The notes beneath the pieces are model-generated. The model made no database searches and had not been told where the DNA came from. It saw only the letters and a program-made list of their open reading frames with translations. The position numbers and the translations under genes are program-made. DNA of 64,000 bases from Burkholderia sp. Ax-1719 (lineage in GTDB: Bacteria > Pseudomonadota > Gammaproteobacteria > Burkholderiales > Burkholderiaceae): NCBI RefSeq assembly GCF_011753055.1, contig NZ_VWWJ01000001.1:434001-498000 (forward strand). Reading direction: 5' to 3'. Below are positions 17,294 through 27,216 of this stretch, one piece after another. Position 1 is the stretch's first letter. Each line of letters begins with the position of its first letter.

Positions 17294-20200
17294 ATGTCCC
17301 AGTTCTTTATCAAACGGCCCGTGTTTGCATGGGTCATCGCCATCATCATCATGCTGGCGGGCTATCTGGCGATCCGCTCGTTGCCGGTCAACCAGTATCC
17401 GAATATCGCCGCGCCTGCCGTGTCGATTCAGGTGACGTATCCGGGGGCTTCGGCGCAAACCGTGCAGGATACGGTCGTGCAGCCGATCGAGCAGCAGCTC
17501 AACGGGCTCGACGGCCTGCGTTACATGTCGTCGGAAAGCGATGCCGACGGCAGCATGACCATCATCGCGACCTTCGATCAGGGCACCAACCCCGACATCG
17601 CCCAGGTGCAGGTGCAGAACAAGCTATCGCTCGCCACGCCGCTGTTGCCGCAGGAAGTGCAGCAGCAGGGTATTCGCGTCGTGAAGTATCAGATCAACTT
17701 CATGATGGTGGTGGCGCTGGTGTCCGAAGACGGCAAGATGTCGGTGGGCGACCTCGGCAATTTCCTGGCTTCGAATCTGCAGGACCCGATTCTACGCACC
17801 AAGGGCGTGGGCGATTATCTGCTGATGGGTTCGCAGTACGCCATGCGCATCTGGCTCGATCCGGCAAAGCTCGATAGTTACTCACTCACGCCGCAGGACG
17901 TGACGACTGCGATCCAGTCGCAGAACGTACAGGTTTCTTCAGGACAGCTTGGCGGTTTGCCCGCGCGCGGTGGCGTGCAGTTGAATGCCACGGTGATCGG
18001 CAAGGTGCGTCTACGTACCGCCGATGAATTCCGCAATATTCTCGTCAAGGTCAACACGGACGGATCGCAGGTTCGCCTGGGCGATGTCGCTACCGTGAGC
18101 CTCGGGCCGGAAAACTACTCGATTTCCAGCCTCTACGACGGCAAGCCTTCTGCCGGCATCGCGCTGCGTCTGGCCACGGGTGCAAACCTGCTGGAAACGG
18201 TGCAGGCGGTCAAGACGCTGCTCAAGGAGAAGGAGCCGCTGCTGCCGCCGGGCGTCAAGATCGTGATTCCGTACGACACGTCGCCGGTCGTGCATGCGTC
18301 GATCCATGAGGTGGTGAAGACGCTGCTGGAAGGCATCGTGCTGGTGTTTCTCGTGATGTATCTGTTTTTGCAGAACATTCGTGCAACGTTGATACCGACG
18401 ATGGCCGTGCCGGTGGTGCTGCTGGGCACCTTTGGCGTGCTGTCGGCCTGCGGCTTCACGATCAATACGCTGACGATGTTCGGCATGGTGCTGGCGATCG
18501 GCCTGCTGGTGGACGATGCGATCGTGGTAGTCGAAAACGTCGAACGCGTGATGGCCGAAGAGGGGCTGAGCCCCAGGGAAGCGACCAAGAAGTCGATGGG
18601 GCAGATCCAGGGCGCGCTCGTTGGCATTGCGCTGGTGCTTTCCGCCGTGTTCCTGCCGATGGCGTTCTTCGGCGGCTCCACGGGCGTAATCTATCGCCAG
18701 TTCTCGATCACGATCGTTTCCGCAATGGCGCTTTCGGTGCTGGTCGCGCTGGTGTTTACGCCTGCGCTGTGCGCGACGATTCTCAAGCCGGTACACGGCG
18801 GACACCACGAAAAGAAGGGTTTTTTCGGCTGGTTCAATCGCACGTTCGATCGTGGCGCAGCGCGCTATGAAGGCGCGGTGGCGTCGATTCTCGGCAGGAA
18901 GGGGCGTTATCTCTTCATCTATGCCGTGATCGTGGTGAGCATGGGCACGCTTTTCACCCGCATTCCCACGGCCTTCTTGCCCGACGAAGATCAGAGCCTG
19001 ATGTTCGTGCAGGTGCAGATGCCGGGTAATGCATCGGCGGAACGCACGGAAGATGTACTGACCCAGGTGCGCAACTATCTGCTGAAAGACGAATCCGGCG
19101 TGGTTTCGGATGTATTCACGGTCAACGGATTCAATTTCGCCGGACGCGGCCAGAATTCCGCGCTTGCATTCGTGCGACTCAAGCCGTGGGAGGAGCGTAC
19201 GGGCGAGCACACAGGCGTGGCCGAACTGGCGCAGCGTGCGCATGGCGCGTTTTCGAAGATCAAGGATGGCATGGTGATTCCGATCGTGCCGCCGGCAGTG
19301 CTCGAACTCGGCAATGCGCAGGGCTTCGATATTTATCTGCAGGATGATACCGGCCAGGGACATACAGCCTTGATGGCGGCGCGCAATCAATTCCTGCAGC
19401 TTGCGGCTCAAGACCCGCTGCTGGTGAATGTGCGTCCGAACGGCATGAACGACGAGCCGCAATTCCACGTCGATATCGACGACGAAAAGGCCCGTGCGCT
19501 CGACGTGAGCATTGCCGATATCAACGACACCATGACCGCCGCCTGGGGTTCGCAATACGTGAATGACTTCGTCGATCGCGGCCGTGTGAAAAAGGTCTAT
19601 GTGCAGGGTATGCCTGGCTCGCGGATGAGCCCGGAGGATCTGAACCGCTGGTATCTGCGCAACGGGCAGAATCAGATGGTGCCGTTCTCGGCGGTCGCGG
19701 ATAGTCACTGGGAATTCGGCTCGCCGAAGCTTGAGCGTTACAACGGCATTTCGGCAGTCGAATTGCAGGGTCAGCCTGCGCAGGGACATAGCTCGGGCGA
19801 AGCGATGGCTGAAGTGCAGAAGATCGCAGCGCAATTGCCGAAGGGATTCAGCGTGGCGGTGACGGGCCTGTCGTATGAAGAGAAACTCTCGGGTTCGCAG
19901 GCGCCAGCGCTCTATGCGCTGTCGATCCTGATCGTGTTCCTGTGTCTCGCGGCGTTGTACGAAAGCTGGTCGGTGCCATTTTCAGTCCTGATGGTCGTGC
20001 CACTCGGCGTGATCGGCGCGGTGGTCGCAACGCTCGCACGCGGTCTCACCAACGATGTGTTCTTCCAGGTGGGCCTGCTCACCACGGTCGGGCTGTCCGC
20101 GAAGAACGCGATTCTGATCGTCGAATTCGCCAAGGATCTCTACGAGCGCGAAGGCATGCCGCTCGCGAAAGCGGCGGTGCACGCGGCACGGATGCGCCTG

Positions 20201-20443
20201 CGGCCGATCATCATGACGTCGATGGCGTTCGTACTCGGCGTGTTGCCGCTGGCGATCTCGCACGGCGCGGGTTCGGGCAGCCAGCACTCGGTCGGCACGG
20301 GCGTGATGGGCGGCATGTTGACCGCGACCTTCCTGGCGATTTTCTTCGTGCCGATGTTCTATGTACTGGTCACGGGCTTCTTCGCGCGCCGCAAGTCCGC
20401 GCAGGCCGAAGACGCCGATGTGACCGAAGAGGTGGATGCATGA
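17294..20443 (+). CDS. RND multidrug efflux pump, inner membrane (AcrB/MexB family)
   Basis: A 1049-residue proton-driven pump, full length for HAE1-type RND proteins. It begins [16 protein letters not shown], as AcrB homologues do. Proton-relay residues are present in TM4 ([16 protein letters not shown], two Asp) and TM10 ([17 protein letters not shown], Lys). The two large periplasmic loops carry the expected porter and docking landmarks ([28 protein letters not shown]). It starts 11 bp after the adaptor and its stop overlaps the outer-membrane factor start. Substrates are likely drugs, dyes or aromatic compounds; specificity cannot be read from the sequence. Confidence 0.96.
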   Translation: MSQFFIKRPVFAWVIAIIIMLAGYLAIRSLPVNQYPNIAAPAVSIQVTYPGASAQTVQDTVVQPIEQQLNGLDGLRYMSSESDADGSMTIIATFDQGTNPDIAQVQVQNKLSLATPLLPQEVQQQGIRVVKYQINFMMVVALVSEDGKMSVGDLGNFLASNLQDPILRTKGVGDYLLMGSQYAMRIWLDPAKLDSYSLTPQDVTTAIQSQNVQVSSGQLGGLPARGGVQLNATVIGKVRLRTADEFRNILVKVNTDGSQVRLGDVATVSLGPENYSISSLYDGKPSAGIALRLATGANLLETVQAVKTLLKEKEPLLPPGVKIVIPYDTSPVVHASIHEVVKTLLEGIVLVFLVMYLFLQNIRATLIPTMAVPVVLLGTFGVLSACGFTINTLTMFGMVLAIGLLVDDAIVVVENVERVMAEEGLSPREATKKSMGQIQGALVGIALVLSAVFLPMAFFGGSTGVIYRQFSITIVSAMALSVLVALVFTPALCATILKPVHGGHHEKKGFFGWFNRTFDRGAARYEGAVASILGRKGRYLFIYAVIVVSMGTLFTRIPTAFLPDEDQSLMFVQVQMPGNASAERTEDVLTQVRNYLLKDESGVVSDVFTVNGFNFAGRGQNSALAFVRLKPWEERTGEHTGVAELAQRAHGAFSKIKDGMVIPIVPPAVLELGNAQGFDIYLQDDTGQGHTALMAARNQFLQLAAQDPLLVNVRPNGMNDEPQFHVDIDDEKARALDVSIADINDTMTAAWGSQYVNDFVDRGRVKKVYVQGMPGSRMSPEDLNRWYLRNGQNQMVPFSAVADSHWEFGSPKLERYNGISAVELQGQPAQGHSSGEAMAEVQKIAAQLPKGFSVAVTGLSYEEKLSGSQAPALYALSILIVFLCLAALYESWSVPFSVLMVVPLGVIGAVVATLARGLTNDVFFQVGLLTTVGLSAKNAILIVEFAKDLYEREGMPLAKAAVHAARMRLRPIIMTSMAFVLGVLPLAISHGAGSGSQHSVGTGVMGGMLTATFLAIFFVPMFYVLVTGFFARRKSAQAEDADVTEEVDA

Positions 20444-21909
20444 AGACCCTGAAACTGGCGGTTTTGCCCGCACTCGTGATAGCGGCCGGCTGCACGATGA
20501 TTCCGAAGTACCAGCGGCCCGAGCCATCGGTTGCATCGCAGTACGATGTAACGGCGCAAACGCAGGCGAATGCGCCGCTGGCCGCCGATATCGACTGGCG
20601 CGACTATTACACCGATGCGCGTTTGCAAAAGCTGATCGGCCTGGCGCTGGCGAACAACCGCGATCTGCGCGTAGCGATTCTCGACATCGAATCGGCGCGT
20701 GCGCAGTACCGCATCCAGCGCGCCGATCTGCTGCCGACGCTTTCGGCCAGCGCAAGCGGCTCGCTCCAGCGTCTGCCTGCCGATGTGTCGACAACGGGGC
20801 AGGCGGGGGTGACGCGCAGCTACAGCGTGGGCGGCGTGGCGTCGTACGAGCTGGATCTGTTCGGACGCGTTCGCAGCTTGTCGGTGCAGGCGCTGCAAAG
20901 CTATCTGGCCACCGCCGAAACGCGCAAGGCCACGCAGATCAGCCTGATTGCGGAAGTGGCGAATGCCTGGCTGACCCTGCAGGCCGATCAGGCGCTCAAG
21001 GTGCTGACGGCGAATACCTTGCTGAACCAGCAGGCCTCGCTGAAGATCACGGAATCGAGCTATCGCAACGGCGTGGCATCGCTGCTCGATCTGCGGCAGG
21101 CGCAGACATCCGTGCATACCGCGCAAGTCAATCTCGCGCAGTATGAGCGGCAGGTGAAGCAGGACGTCAATGCGCTGACGTTGCTGGTGGGTGCGCCGCT
21201 GGACGCCGATCTCGTCGCGCCCGAAGCACTCGTTGCGATCAGGCTCAATGAAAATCTGCCCGCCGGATTGCCTTCCGATCTGCTCACGCGTCGCCCCGAC
21301 ATCATGTCGGCGGAGCATCAGTTGCTGGCGCAGAACGCGAATATCGGCGCTGCGCGTGCGGCCTTTTTCCCGCGTATTGCGCTGACCGCGAGCGGCGGCA
21401 CCACCAGCGCTTCCTTGAGCGATCTGTTCAATCCGGGCAGCGCGGCGTGGTCGTTTGGGCCGTCGATCTCCATGCCGATCTTCGACTATGGCCGCAACAG
21501 CGCCAATCTGGCGGTCGCGAAGGTGAATCGCGATATCGCGGTCGCAACGTACCAGAAGACAATCCAGACGGCGTTCCGCGAGGTCTCGGATGCGCTCGAC
21601 GGACGCGCGACCTGGGCGCAGGAGGAAAGCGCGCAGCGTGAACTGGTTCAGGCGAGCCAGTCGGCCTACGACCTGTCCGACGAGCGCTACCGGCAGGGTG
21701 TGGATGGCTACCTGGATGTGCTGGTGAATCAGCGTTCGCTTTATGACGCGCAGCAGAATCTCATCAAGATCCGGCTGTCGCGCATGAGCAATACGGTGGA
21801 TCTGTATCGCGTTCTGGGCGGCGGCTGGACTGAGGCCGCCGCACCTATCACACCCACCGCACCTATCGCGGCGGATGCGAACGCAGCTTCGCGTCCGCAT
21901 GTCGACTGA
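20440..21909 (+). CDS. Outer membrane efflux factor, NodT/OprM family lipoprotein
   Basis: About 489 residues. The signal peptide ends in the lipobox IAAGC. The family pattern repeats twice: [28 protein letters not shown] and [12 protein letters not shown] in the first half, then [32 protein letters not shown] and SMPIFDYGR in the second, giving the TolC-like barrel plus long alpha-helical tunnel. The start is fixed by the ATGA overlap with the pump stop. It completes the tripartite system. The C-terminal tail is Pro/Ala/Thr-rich ([14 protein letters not shown]), common in Burkholderia homologues. Confidence 0.95.
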   Translation: MKTLKLAVLPALVIAAGCTMIPKYQRPEPSVASQYDVTAQTQANAPLAADIDWRDYYTDARLQKLIGLALANNRDLRVAILDIESARAQYRIQRADLLPTLSASASGSLQRLPADVSTTGQAGVTRSYSVGGVASYELDLFGRVRSLSVQALQSYLATAETRKATQISLIAEVANAWLTLQADQALKVLTANTLLNQQASLKITESSYRNGVASLLDLRQAQTSVHTAQVNLAQYERQVKQDVNALTLLVGAPLDADLVAPEALVAIRLNENLPAGLPSDLLTRRPDIMSAEHQLLAQNANIGAARAAFFPRIALTASGGTTSASLSDLFNPGSAAWSFGPSISMPIFDYGRNSANLAVAKVNRDIAVATYQKTIQTAFREVSDALDGRATWAQEESAQRELVQASQSAYDLSDERYRQGVDGYLDVLVNQRSLYDAQQNLIKIRLSRMSNTVDLYRVLGGGWTEAAAPITPTAPIAADANAASRPHVD

Positions 21910-21984
21910 CGCAGCGGATCGATGCATGACCTTCAGGTCATGCGCCTTCGATTCTTGCGAGCCATATCATTGAGGGAAGAGGCT

Positions 21985-22596
21985 GTGAAGCGTACGCGCG
22001 AACAGGCGCTTGCCACACGAGCGTCGCTTCTAGAGGCAGCCGCATTCGTGTTCTACGAAAAAGGGTTTCCCGGTGCGACGCTCGCCGATATTGCAAAGCA
22101 TGCAGGCGTGACGCGGGGTGCGGTGTATGGACACTTCACCAACAAGGTTGTGTTGCTCGACGCGGTTTTCGAGGCAGCCGTGCGGCCGCTCGATCCGTTT
22201 ATGGTGAACCTTGCGTTGCGCAAGGACTTTTCTATCGAAGGGCTGATTGCGGAGATCAGGCGCTGCTGGCGTGAAGCAACGGATGCGCCTCACACTGTGC
22301 GCATGTATGCGCTGGTCTATCACCTGTTCGAAAATGCTGCGGAGGCGGCGCAGCTCTTCGAGCGCGTCGAGCGGGCGTGCCGCGACTCGGAAAATCGCTT
22401 CGAGGAGTGGTTACGCCGCGCAATGGCGGATGCCCGTTTGCCGCCTTCATTTGACGCGCACACAGGCGCGCGCGTTATTCATGCCACGCTGAGCGGACTG
22501 TTGCGCCGCTGGCTGCTGAATCCGGCGGAGCGCAATCTGCCGGAAACCGAAGTGGGCAAAATCGTTCGAGCGATTCTCTTGCACCGCAGTGACTGA
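21985..22596 (+). CDS. TetR/AcrR family efflux regulator
   Basis: The GTG at 21985 gives about 203 residues and begins KRTREQALATRASLLEAA, the usual start of AcrR/TtgR proteins, with GAGGGA seven bases upstream. An in-frame ATG at 21922 would add 21 residues with no homology-like content. The DNA-binding domain follows (VFYEKGFPGATLADIAKHAGVTRGAVYGHFTNK) and then the AcrR-type C-domain (VYHLFENAAEAAQLFERVERACRDSENRF). It lies directly behind the efflux operon on the same strand, so it is probably its repressor and may bind the duplicated palindrome upstream of the adaptor. That link is inference. Confidence 0.9.
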   Translation: MKRTREQALATRASLLEAAAFVFYEKGFPGATLADIAKHAGVTRGAVYGHFTNKVVLLDAVFEAAVRPLDPFMVNLALRKDFSIEGLIAEIRRCWREATDAPHTVRMYALVYHLFENAAEAAQLFERVERACRDSENRFEEWLRRAMADARLPPSFDAHTGARVIHATLSGLLRRWLLNPAERNLPETEVGKIVRAILLHRSD

Positions 22597-22771
22597 GTGT
22601 CGTTCTACCGTGGTATGTCCCTTGCGATTTGTCCCTTGAAATCCGGATCAAAAGCCATTCTTTGACGGCCTTGTCACTGACCGATTCGTGACGTTGTTCG
22701 CCATCACCACAATCGCGCTCGGACTTTCGAGCGGCAAGCGCAAGAAGCGCTCAAAGGCCCAGAAACGCAAA

Positions 22772-22789
22772 AACCCGCCTAAGCGGGTT
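22772..22789 (-). terminator. Rho-independent terminator of tRNA-fMet
   Basis: The stem AACCCGC (22772-22778) pairs with GCGGGTT (22783-22789) over a 4-nt loop. Read on the minus strand, it is followed by a T-rich run (TTTTTG), 26 bases beyond the tRNA 3' end, as for an intrinsic terminator of the tRNA transcript. Confidence 0.8.
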
Positions 22790-22815
22790 CTTTGATACTG
22801 ACGTCATGCTGGAAT

Positions 22816-22892
<77 letters not shown>

Positions 22893-23012
22893 GCGCGAAT
22901 TGTACCGGCATGACGGGCTTAGCGCAACCCTTCGCCTTCTTTGGCCTCTTTCACCTCGATTTCCCTCTCTGAAGGATTGGTGGTGGCGTTCGCGTCGGTG
23001 TCTTGTGGCGCT

Positions 23013-24089
23013 TCAAGCCCGACCGCCTCCAAGCCTGCTGGCAAACCAGTCCGCCACGAAGGCGGTGCGCTCGGCAGCGTGGTTATAGATCGTGTGCTCG
23101 CCGTCCTCCCAGATTCGCAGGGTGGTGTCGGCGCTGTCCGCTGCGTCGAGGAAGGGGCGCTGATCTTCCAGCTTCACGAGTGGATCGGCGCCGCCGTGCA
23201 GCACGAGCACAGGGCAGGCAATGCGATCGCGCTCGGGGCGAAAACTCATGCGTTCAAAGTTTCTGCGGATTGCGTCCTCGTTGTCGGTACCCAGCATGGC
23301 GGCCGCCTGTTCGGCAAACGTGCGAAAGGGCAGAAGTGTCGGCTTCGCCAGACCGCCGTTGACACAGCAGGCACGAATGCGGGCATCGGCTGCCGCGGTG
23401 CGGGCCGCCCACAGTCCGCCCACGCTGTTGCCCCAGATGCCCGGTTGCCCCAGCGACGCGTCGTTCAGAATGAAGCTGATGAACTGGCTATATGCGGCCT
23501 CCAGGTTCACGTCGACATGCACGCCTTGATGCATACGCGTCTCGCCCTGGCCAGGTCCTTCGGCCAGCAACGTAGCGAGTCCGCGTCTGGCCAGTGCGCG
23601 GGCGATTGGCAGGTAGGCCACGCCCCAGCCGCTCTGGCCGCCAAACACCAGCACGGTGCCAGCTGCCCGCTGCGAACGCGGCCGCATCAGCCAGCCGACC
23701 AGCTGGCTTTGCTCGAAAGGCACTTCGACACGCGTCATGCGGCCCTCGGACCAATCGCACAGGCGTCGAGTCGCGCCAACCAGTTGATCGTAGAGCGCGC
23801 GCTTGCGCGCATTGTCGTGGTTGAACGCCATCTGCGCGAAGAGCAGATCGGCAAGCGCAGCCGCCTGGGCCTCGGTGGCGGTCACGCGGCAACCCGCATC
23901 GGCAGCCTGCGCTGCCCGATCGAGCTGGGCCTGCGCGAGCGTTTCGGCCACCTGGTCCCATTGCTCGCCGGCGCTGGTGCGCTGAAACAACGCCTGGGCA
24001 TCGGCGAATTCCATGCCGCAGTCCAGCAGGCGGGTCATCGGCATCGCGCGCTGGTAAGCGAGCGTGGCGGAAGTGAGTGCGTCGTTCAT
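23013..24089 (-). CDS. Alpha/beta hydrolase, possible C-C bond hydrolase of an aromatic pathway
   Basis: A 358-residue alpha/beta hydrolase with a helical N-terminal cap (about 1-120) and a core carrying GNSVGG (Ser222 nucleophile), HGGADPLV (Asp302) and GEHTIYNH (His332). Size, cap and residue positions resemble the FrsA-like group that includes 2,6-dihydroxypseudooxynicotine hydrolase, which cuts a carbon-carbon bond next to a carbonyl on a hydroxylated ring. Its ATG overlaps the stop of the flavin hydroxylase gene (ATGA), so it is the last gene of the hydroxyquinol operon. It may release a side chain from an acylated dihydroxy- or trihydroxybenzene; a simple esterase role remains possible. 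Confidence 0.85.
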   Translation of the reverse strand: MNDALTSATLAYQRAMPMTRLLDCGMEFADAQALFQRTSAGEQWDQVAETLAQAQLDRAAQAADAGCRVTATEAQAAALADLLFAQMAFNHDNARKRALYDQLVGATRRLCDWSEGRMTRVEVPFEQSQLVGWLMRPRSQRAAGTVLVFGGQSGWGVAYLPIARALARRGLATLLAEGPGQGETRMHQGVHVDVNLEAAYSQFISFILNDASLGQPGIWGNSVGGLWAARTAAADARIRACCVNGGLAKPTLLPFRTFAEQAAAMLGTDNEDAIRRNFERMSFRPERDRIACPVLVLHGGADPLVKLEDQRPFLDAADSADTTLRIWEDGEHTIYNHAAERTAFVADWFASRLGGGRA

Positions 24090-25771
24090 GCTGCGCGCTC
24101 CTTCGACGAATGTTGGGGAGCGTCGTTGCGTTGCTCGTCCTCGATCCAGTGCAATTTCAGGCGCAGATCGTCGACCAGCGCCGCCAGTTCGCTCACGTGC
24201 GGCACCGAGCCGAAGATCACGAAGTCCGGTCGGCCAATGTACGCGCCGATACCATGCTGAGCCATAAAGCCGGACATCTCATCATCCAGTTCGATCACTG
24301 CGCCGGACACCTGCTCATCGTCGGACAACACCACGACGCGGCAGCCGAGTTGAGTCAGAAACGCGCGCTGGCCAGGGTTGAGGAATGGCATCGGGTCTGC
24401 GTGCGCGACCAGCAGAAAGCCATTGCCCACCACCTCGTCGAGCCTGCCCTCGCAATTCCCGCGTCGTACGCGTGCCTGCGGCCCGGGCATCCCGGTAGAG
24501 GCGAGCAGGCTGCCATCGGCCTCGTGGTGCACCACGCCGTTCTCGACCTTCGGAAAGGGCGGCATCGGCGGCATGGCGCGAGCACGGAAGGCCTCATCGC
24601 GGGCGGCGGCTTTCTGCAGGTCGTCTTCGTTCGTCACCTGGCCGAGAAATAACGACATCTCCATGATCTGCTGCGCGTGCGGCCGGCGCTCCGCTTCGTA
24701 GCTGTCCAGCAGGGCGGCCGATGCGCGGCCGCTCAGAACCAGATCCAGCTTCCAGGCGAGATTGATGCCGTCGCGCATACCGGAGCAAGCGCCTTGACCC
24801 ATGTACGGCATCATCGCGTGGGCGGCGTCTCCGCCTAGCAGCACATTGCCTTCGCGCCAGCGCTCAGCCATGCGGGTCTGGAACGTATAGACCACGTTGC
24901 GCAGGAATTTGAAGTCTTCGGGACCGACGCCGTACTTCTCCCGCAGCCAGCGCCAGCCCGTGGCCGGGTCTTCCCATTCCTCGATGCTTTCGCCATCCAG
25001 CAGGCGCACTTCGAAGCGCGTGCGGTTGTCGCCGATCGGCATGTACATGTGGCCGCGGGCCGGGTCGCAGAAGATGGTCAGCAGCTTGAAGCGTTCGGCG
25101 GCGTCGGAGATATTCTCCGAGTCGAGATTGAGCCAGCGGTGCTTGTGGCCAAAGTCGTTGCGCTCGATGCCGAGGCTGCGGCGCACGAAGCTGTTGGCGC
25201 CGTCTGCGCCGATCACGTAGCGGGCGCCGAAGGATTTCGCCGGCTCAGCCCATTGGCCGTCTTTCGCCGCCTGCGCGCCATCCTTTGCGGTGTTGGTGCG
25301 CTGAATCGCCACCGTGACCCCGTCGTCGGTCTGTTTGAGGAACACGGCTTCCCAGCCGCGCAGCAACTCGACATTCGGCAGCGTAGCGACGCGGTCGTGA
25401 ATGGCGTCCTCGATGTCGGGCTGATAGATGGAATTGTGCGCCGTGTAGCCGCATTGCTTGCCCTTCCACTCCAGTTCGAGCAGCAACTCTCCGGCGGCGT
25501 TGACGTAGTGGTAGGTATGCAGCGCAAGCGAATCGCGCATGGCCTGATCGATGTCGCCGCAGGCCTGGACGATGCGGGCAGTTTCGCCGTCGATATGCGT
25601 CAGGCGCGGCAGGCCATACATGGTGGGCCAGCGTTCGACCACCACCACACGGTAACCCGCCTGGCCCAGCAGAGAAGCCGCCACCAGACCGGTTGGGCCA
25701 TAGCCGATGACGGCCACGTCATAGAACGCCTGCACGTCATCGGCAGGGTTGTGTTGTTGATTCGACATCAT
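24086..25771 (-). CDS. FAD-dependent aromatic hydroxylase (MhpA/PheA-like)
   Basis: About 561 residues of a class A flavin monooxygenase, which uses NAD(P)H and oxygen to hydroxylate a phenolic ring. Visible motifs are the N-terminal FAD fold GYGPTGLVAASLLGQAG (near residue 27), the DG-type segment VIGADGANSFVRR, and the ribityl-binding GNVLLGGDAAHAMMPYMGQG. The start ATGATG follows AAGGAGACACG. The closest named relatives are 3-(3-hydroxyphenyl)propionate and resorcinol-type hydroxylases. In this operon it probably makes hydroxyquinol or a substituted hydroxyquinol for the ring-cleavage enzyme; it may act before or after the hydrolase encoded next. No separate reductase gene is present, as expected for a single-component enzyme. 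Confidence 0.92.
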   Translation of the reverse strand: MMSNQQHNPADDVQAFYDVAVIGYGPTGLVAASLLGQAGYRVVVVERWPTMYGLPRLTHIDGETARIVQACGDIDQAMRDSLALHTYHYVNAAGELLLELEWKGKQCGYTAHNSIYQPDIEDAIHDRVATLPNVELLRGWEAVFLKQTDDGVTVAIQRTNTAKDGAQAAKDGQWAEPAKSFGARYVIGADGANSFVRRSLGIERNDFGHKHRWLNLDSENISDAAERFKLLTIFCDPARGHMYMPIGDNRTRFEVRLLDGESIEEWEDPATGWRWLREKYGVGPEDFKFLRNVVYTFQTRMAERWREGNVLLGGDAAHAMMPYMGQGACSGMRDGINLAWKLDLVLSGRASAALLDSYEAERRPHAQQIMEMSLFLGQVTNEDDLQKAAARDEAFRARAMPPMPPFPKVENGVVHHEADGSLLASTGMPGPQARVRRGNCEGRLDEVVGNGFLLVAHADPMPFLNPGQRAFLTQLGCRVVVLSDDEQVSGAVIELDDEMSGFMAQHGIGAYIGRPDFVIFGSVPHVSELAALVDDLRLKLHWIEDEQRNDAPQHSSKERAA

Positions 25772-25834
25772 CGTGTCTCCTTGCATGTATTTATGTAAAG
25801 CGCCGCTCGCGGTCCCGTGAATCGGCGACCTGGG

Positions 25835-26899
25835 TCAGGCCGGTCTGGCGCCATCGAATGCCGCCTGCAGCAGGGCGCGCACGGCCACCCGATCGAGCGG
25901 GCGCGGGTTCCAGTACGGCCGCTCCGTGGCGATGTCGGCCGCGCGATCGAGGTCGGCTTCAGTCATGCCCAGTGCGCGCAGCGAGGTGGGCGCGCCGTTG
26001 AGATGGGCCAGGTCCCACACAGCGGCTGCCGCGCTGTTTGGCGTGCCCAGTGCTGCGGCCATGCGGCGCATGGCGTCTTCCGCACAGGGGGCGTTGAAGT
26101 CCAGCACGTAGGGCAGCACGACGGTATGCGTCTGCGCATGTGGAAGGTTGAAGCTGCCGCCCAGCGTGTGACACAGCTTGTGGTGCAGCGCCATCCCGCC
26201 GTTGGCCAGCACCGTGCCGCATAGCCATGCCCCATACAAAGCCGAGCCACGCGCTTCGATATCGAGCGGATTCGCGTGAATGCCGGGCAGCCCGACGGCC
26301 AACGCACGAATGCCTTCGAGCGCCATCAGACTCGTGATCGGGTTCGCGTTGGCCGCGTAAAGCCCCTCCGCCGCATGGGCGATGGCGTTGATGCCGCTGG
26401 TCACGGACATCTCCACTGGCAGTGTGAGTGTGAGCTCGGGGTCATAGATCACGGTGCGAGGCAGCACGCGCGCATCGATGCCAGTGCGCTTCTCGCCGTC
26501 CTGCGTGATGCCATAGATGGGCGTCATTTCGCTGCCGGCGTAGGTGGTCGGCACGGCCAGGATCGGCAGGCCGCTATCCAGCGCAATGGCCTTGCCCAGG
26601 CCGATGGTGGAGCCGCCTCCCAGGGCGATGGCGCAGTCGGCGCCGCGCTCGCGCGCTACCTCGCGGGCTTCGCGGGCGGTTTCGATGGGCACGTGCATGA
26701 CCGCCCGGTCGAACACGCCGGCAGAGCGCTCACCTAAGCGGCGGGCGATCGCTTCGGCGCCGGGGCGCTGCTCTGGCGTGGACAGTACGAGGGCGCGACG
26801 GGCACCGAGTGCGTCGAGTTCGGCTTCGAGTTGTTGCAGGGCGCCAGCGCCAAACACGACGCGGCCAGGCTGTGCCTGATAGACAAACGCTTGCGGCAT
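25835..26899 (-). CDS. Maleylacetate reductase
   Basis: About 354 residues, an iron-type alcohol dehydrogenase fold enzyme that reduces maleylacetate to 3-oxoadipate with NAD(P)H. It starts MPQAFVYQAQPGRVVFGAGAL, as maleylacetate reductases do, with CGGAG six bases before the ATG. Further landmarks are GGGSTIGLGKAIAL (nucleotide-binding loop), AVPTTYAGSEMTPIYG, and the His-containing MALHHKLCHTLGGSFNLPHAQTH. It lies downstream of hydroxyquinol 1,2-dioxygenase and the Dabb gene and consumes the dioxygenase product after tautomerisation. Its presence is strong support for a hydroxyquinol pathway. Confidence 0.95.
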   Translation of the reverse strand: MPQAFVYQAQPGRVVFGAGALQQLEAELDALGARRALVLSTPEQRPGAEAIARRLGERSAGVFDRAVMHVPIETAREAREVARERGADCAIALGGGSTIGLGKAIALDSGLPILAVPTTYAGSEMTPIYGITQDGEKRTGIDARVLPRTVIYDPELTLTLPVEMSVTSGINAIAHAAEGLYAANANPITSLMALEGIRALAVGLPGIHANPLDIEARGSALYGAWLCGTVLANGGMALHHKLCHTLGGSFNLPHAQTHTVVLPYVLDFNAPCAEDAMRRMAAALGTPNSAAAAVWDLAHLNGAPTSLRALGMTEADLDRAADIATERPYWNPRPLDRVAVRALLQAAFDGARPA

Positions 26900-26913
26900 G
26901 AAATGCTCCGGTC

Positions 26914-27216
26914 TCAAAGACGCTGGTAATCGACCTGGTGCCGCGCGATGCGCAGCGCCGCCAGTTCTTCGCGCACACGCAGGTGCTCGGGATGGGTGGC
27001 GTAGCCGTCGAGGGCCTGCTGCGATTCGAAATCCGCCACCAGCACGACATCGCAGGCGTAGGCCGCCGCGCTCAGATCGATGCCGACTTCAATGTCCCGC
27101 AGACCGGGAATCCGTCCGCGCAGCGTTTCGAAGGCCTGCTTGACGCGCTCGCGTGCCTGCCTCTGTTCATCTGCGGTCTCGCCAGCGAGGCGCCACATTA
27201 CGATGTGCCGGATCAC
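26914..27216 (-). CDS. Dabb (stress-responsive A/B barrel) domain protein
   Basis: A 100-residue ferredoxin-like dimeric barrel protein, opening IRHIVMWRLAG and containing FETLRGRIPGLRDIEVGID and VVLVADFESQQALDGYATHPEH, the Dabb family pattern. The GTG start overlaps the stop of the dioxygenase gene (GTGA), so translation is coupled. Family members are small cyclases, dehydratases or proteins of unknown role; several sit in aromatic catabolic operons. A role in an isomerisation or in protecting a labile trihydroxybenzene is possible but unproven. Confidence 0.85.
   Translation of the reverse strand: MIRHIVMWRLAGETADEQRQARERVKQAFETLRGRIPGLRDIEVGIDLSAAAYACDVVLVADFESQQALDGYATHPEHLRVREELAALRIARHQVDYQRL

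Noticed and set aside
18011..19834. 607-codon open frame antisense to the RND pump
   Set aside because: Arg/His-rich composition and full overlap with an unambiguous AcrB-type gene show it is a shadow frame.
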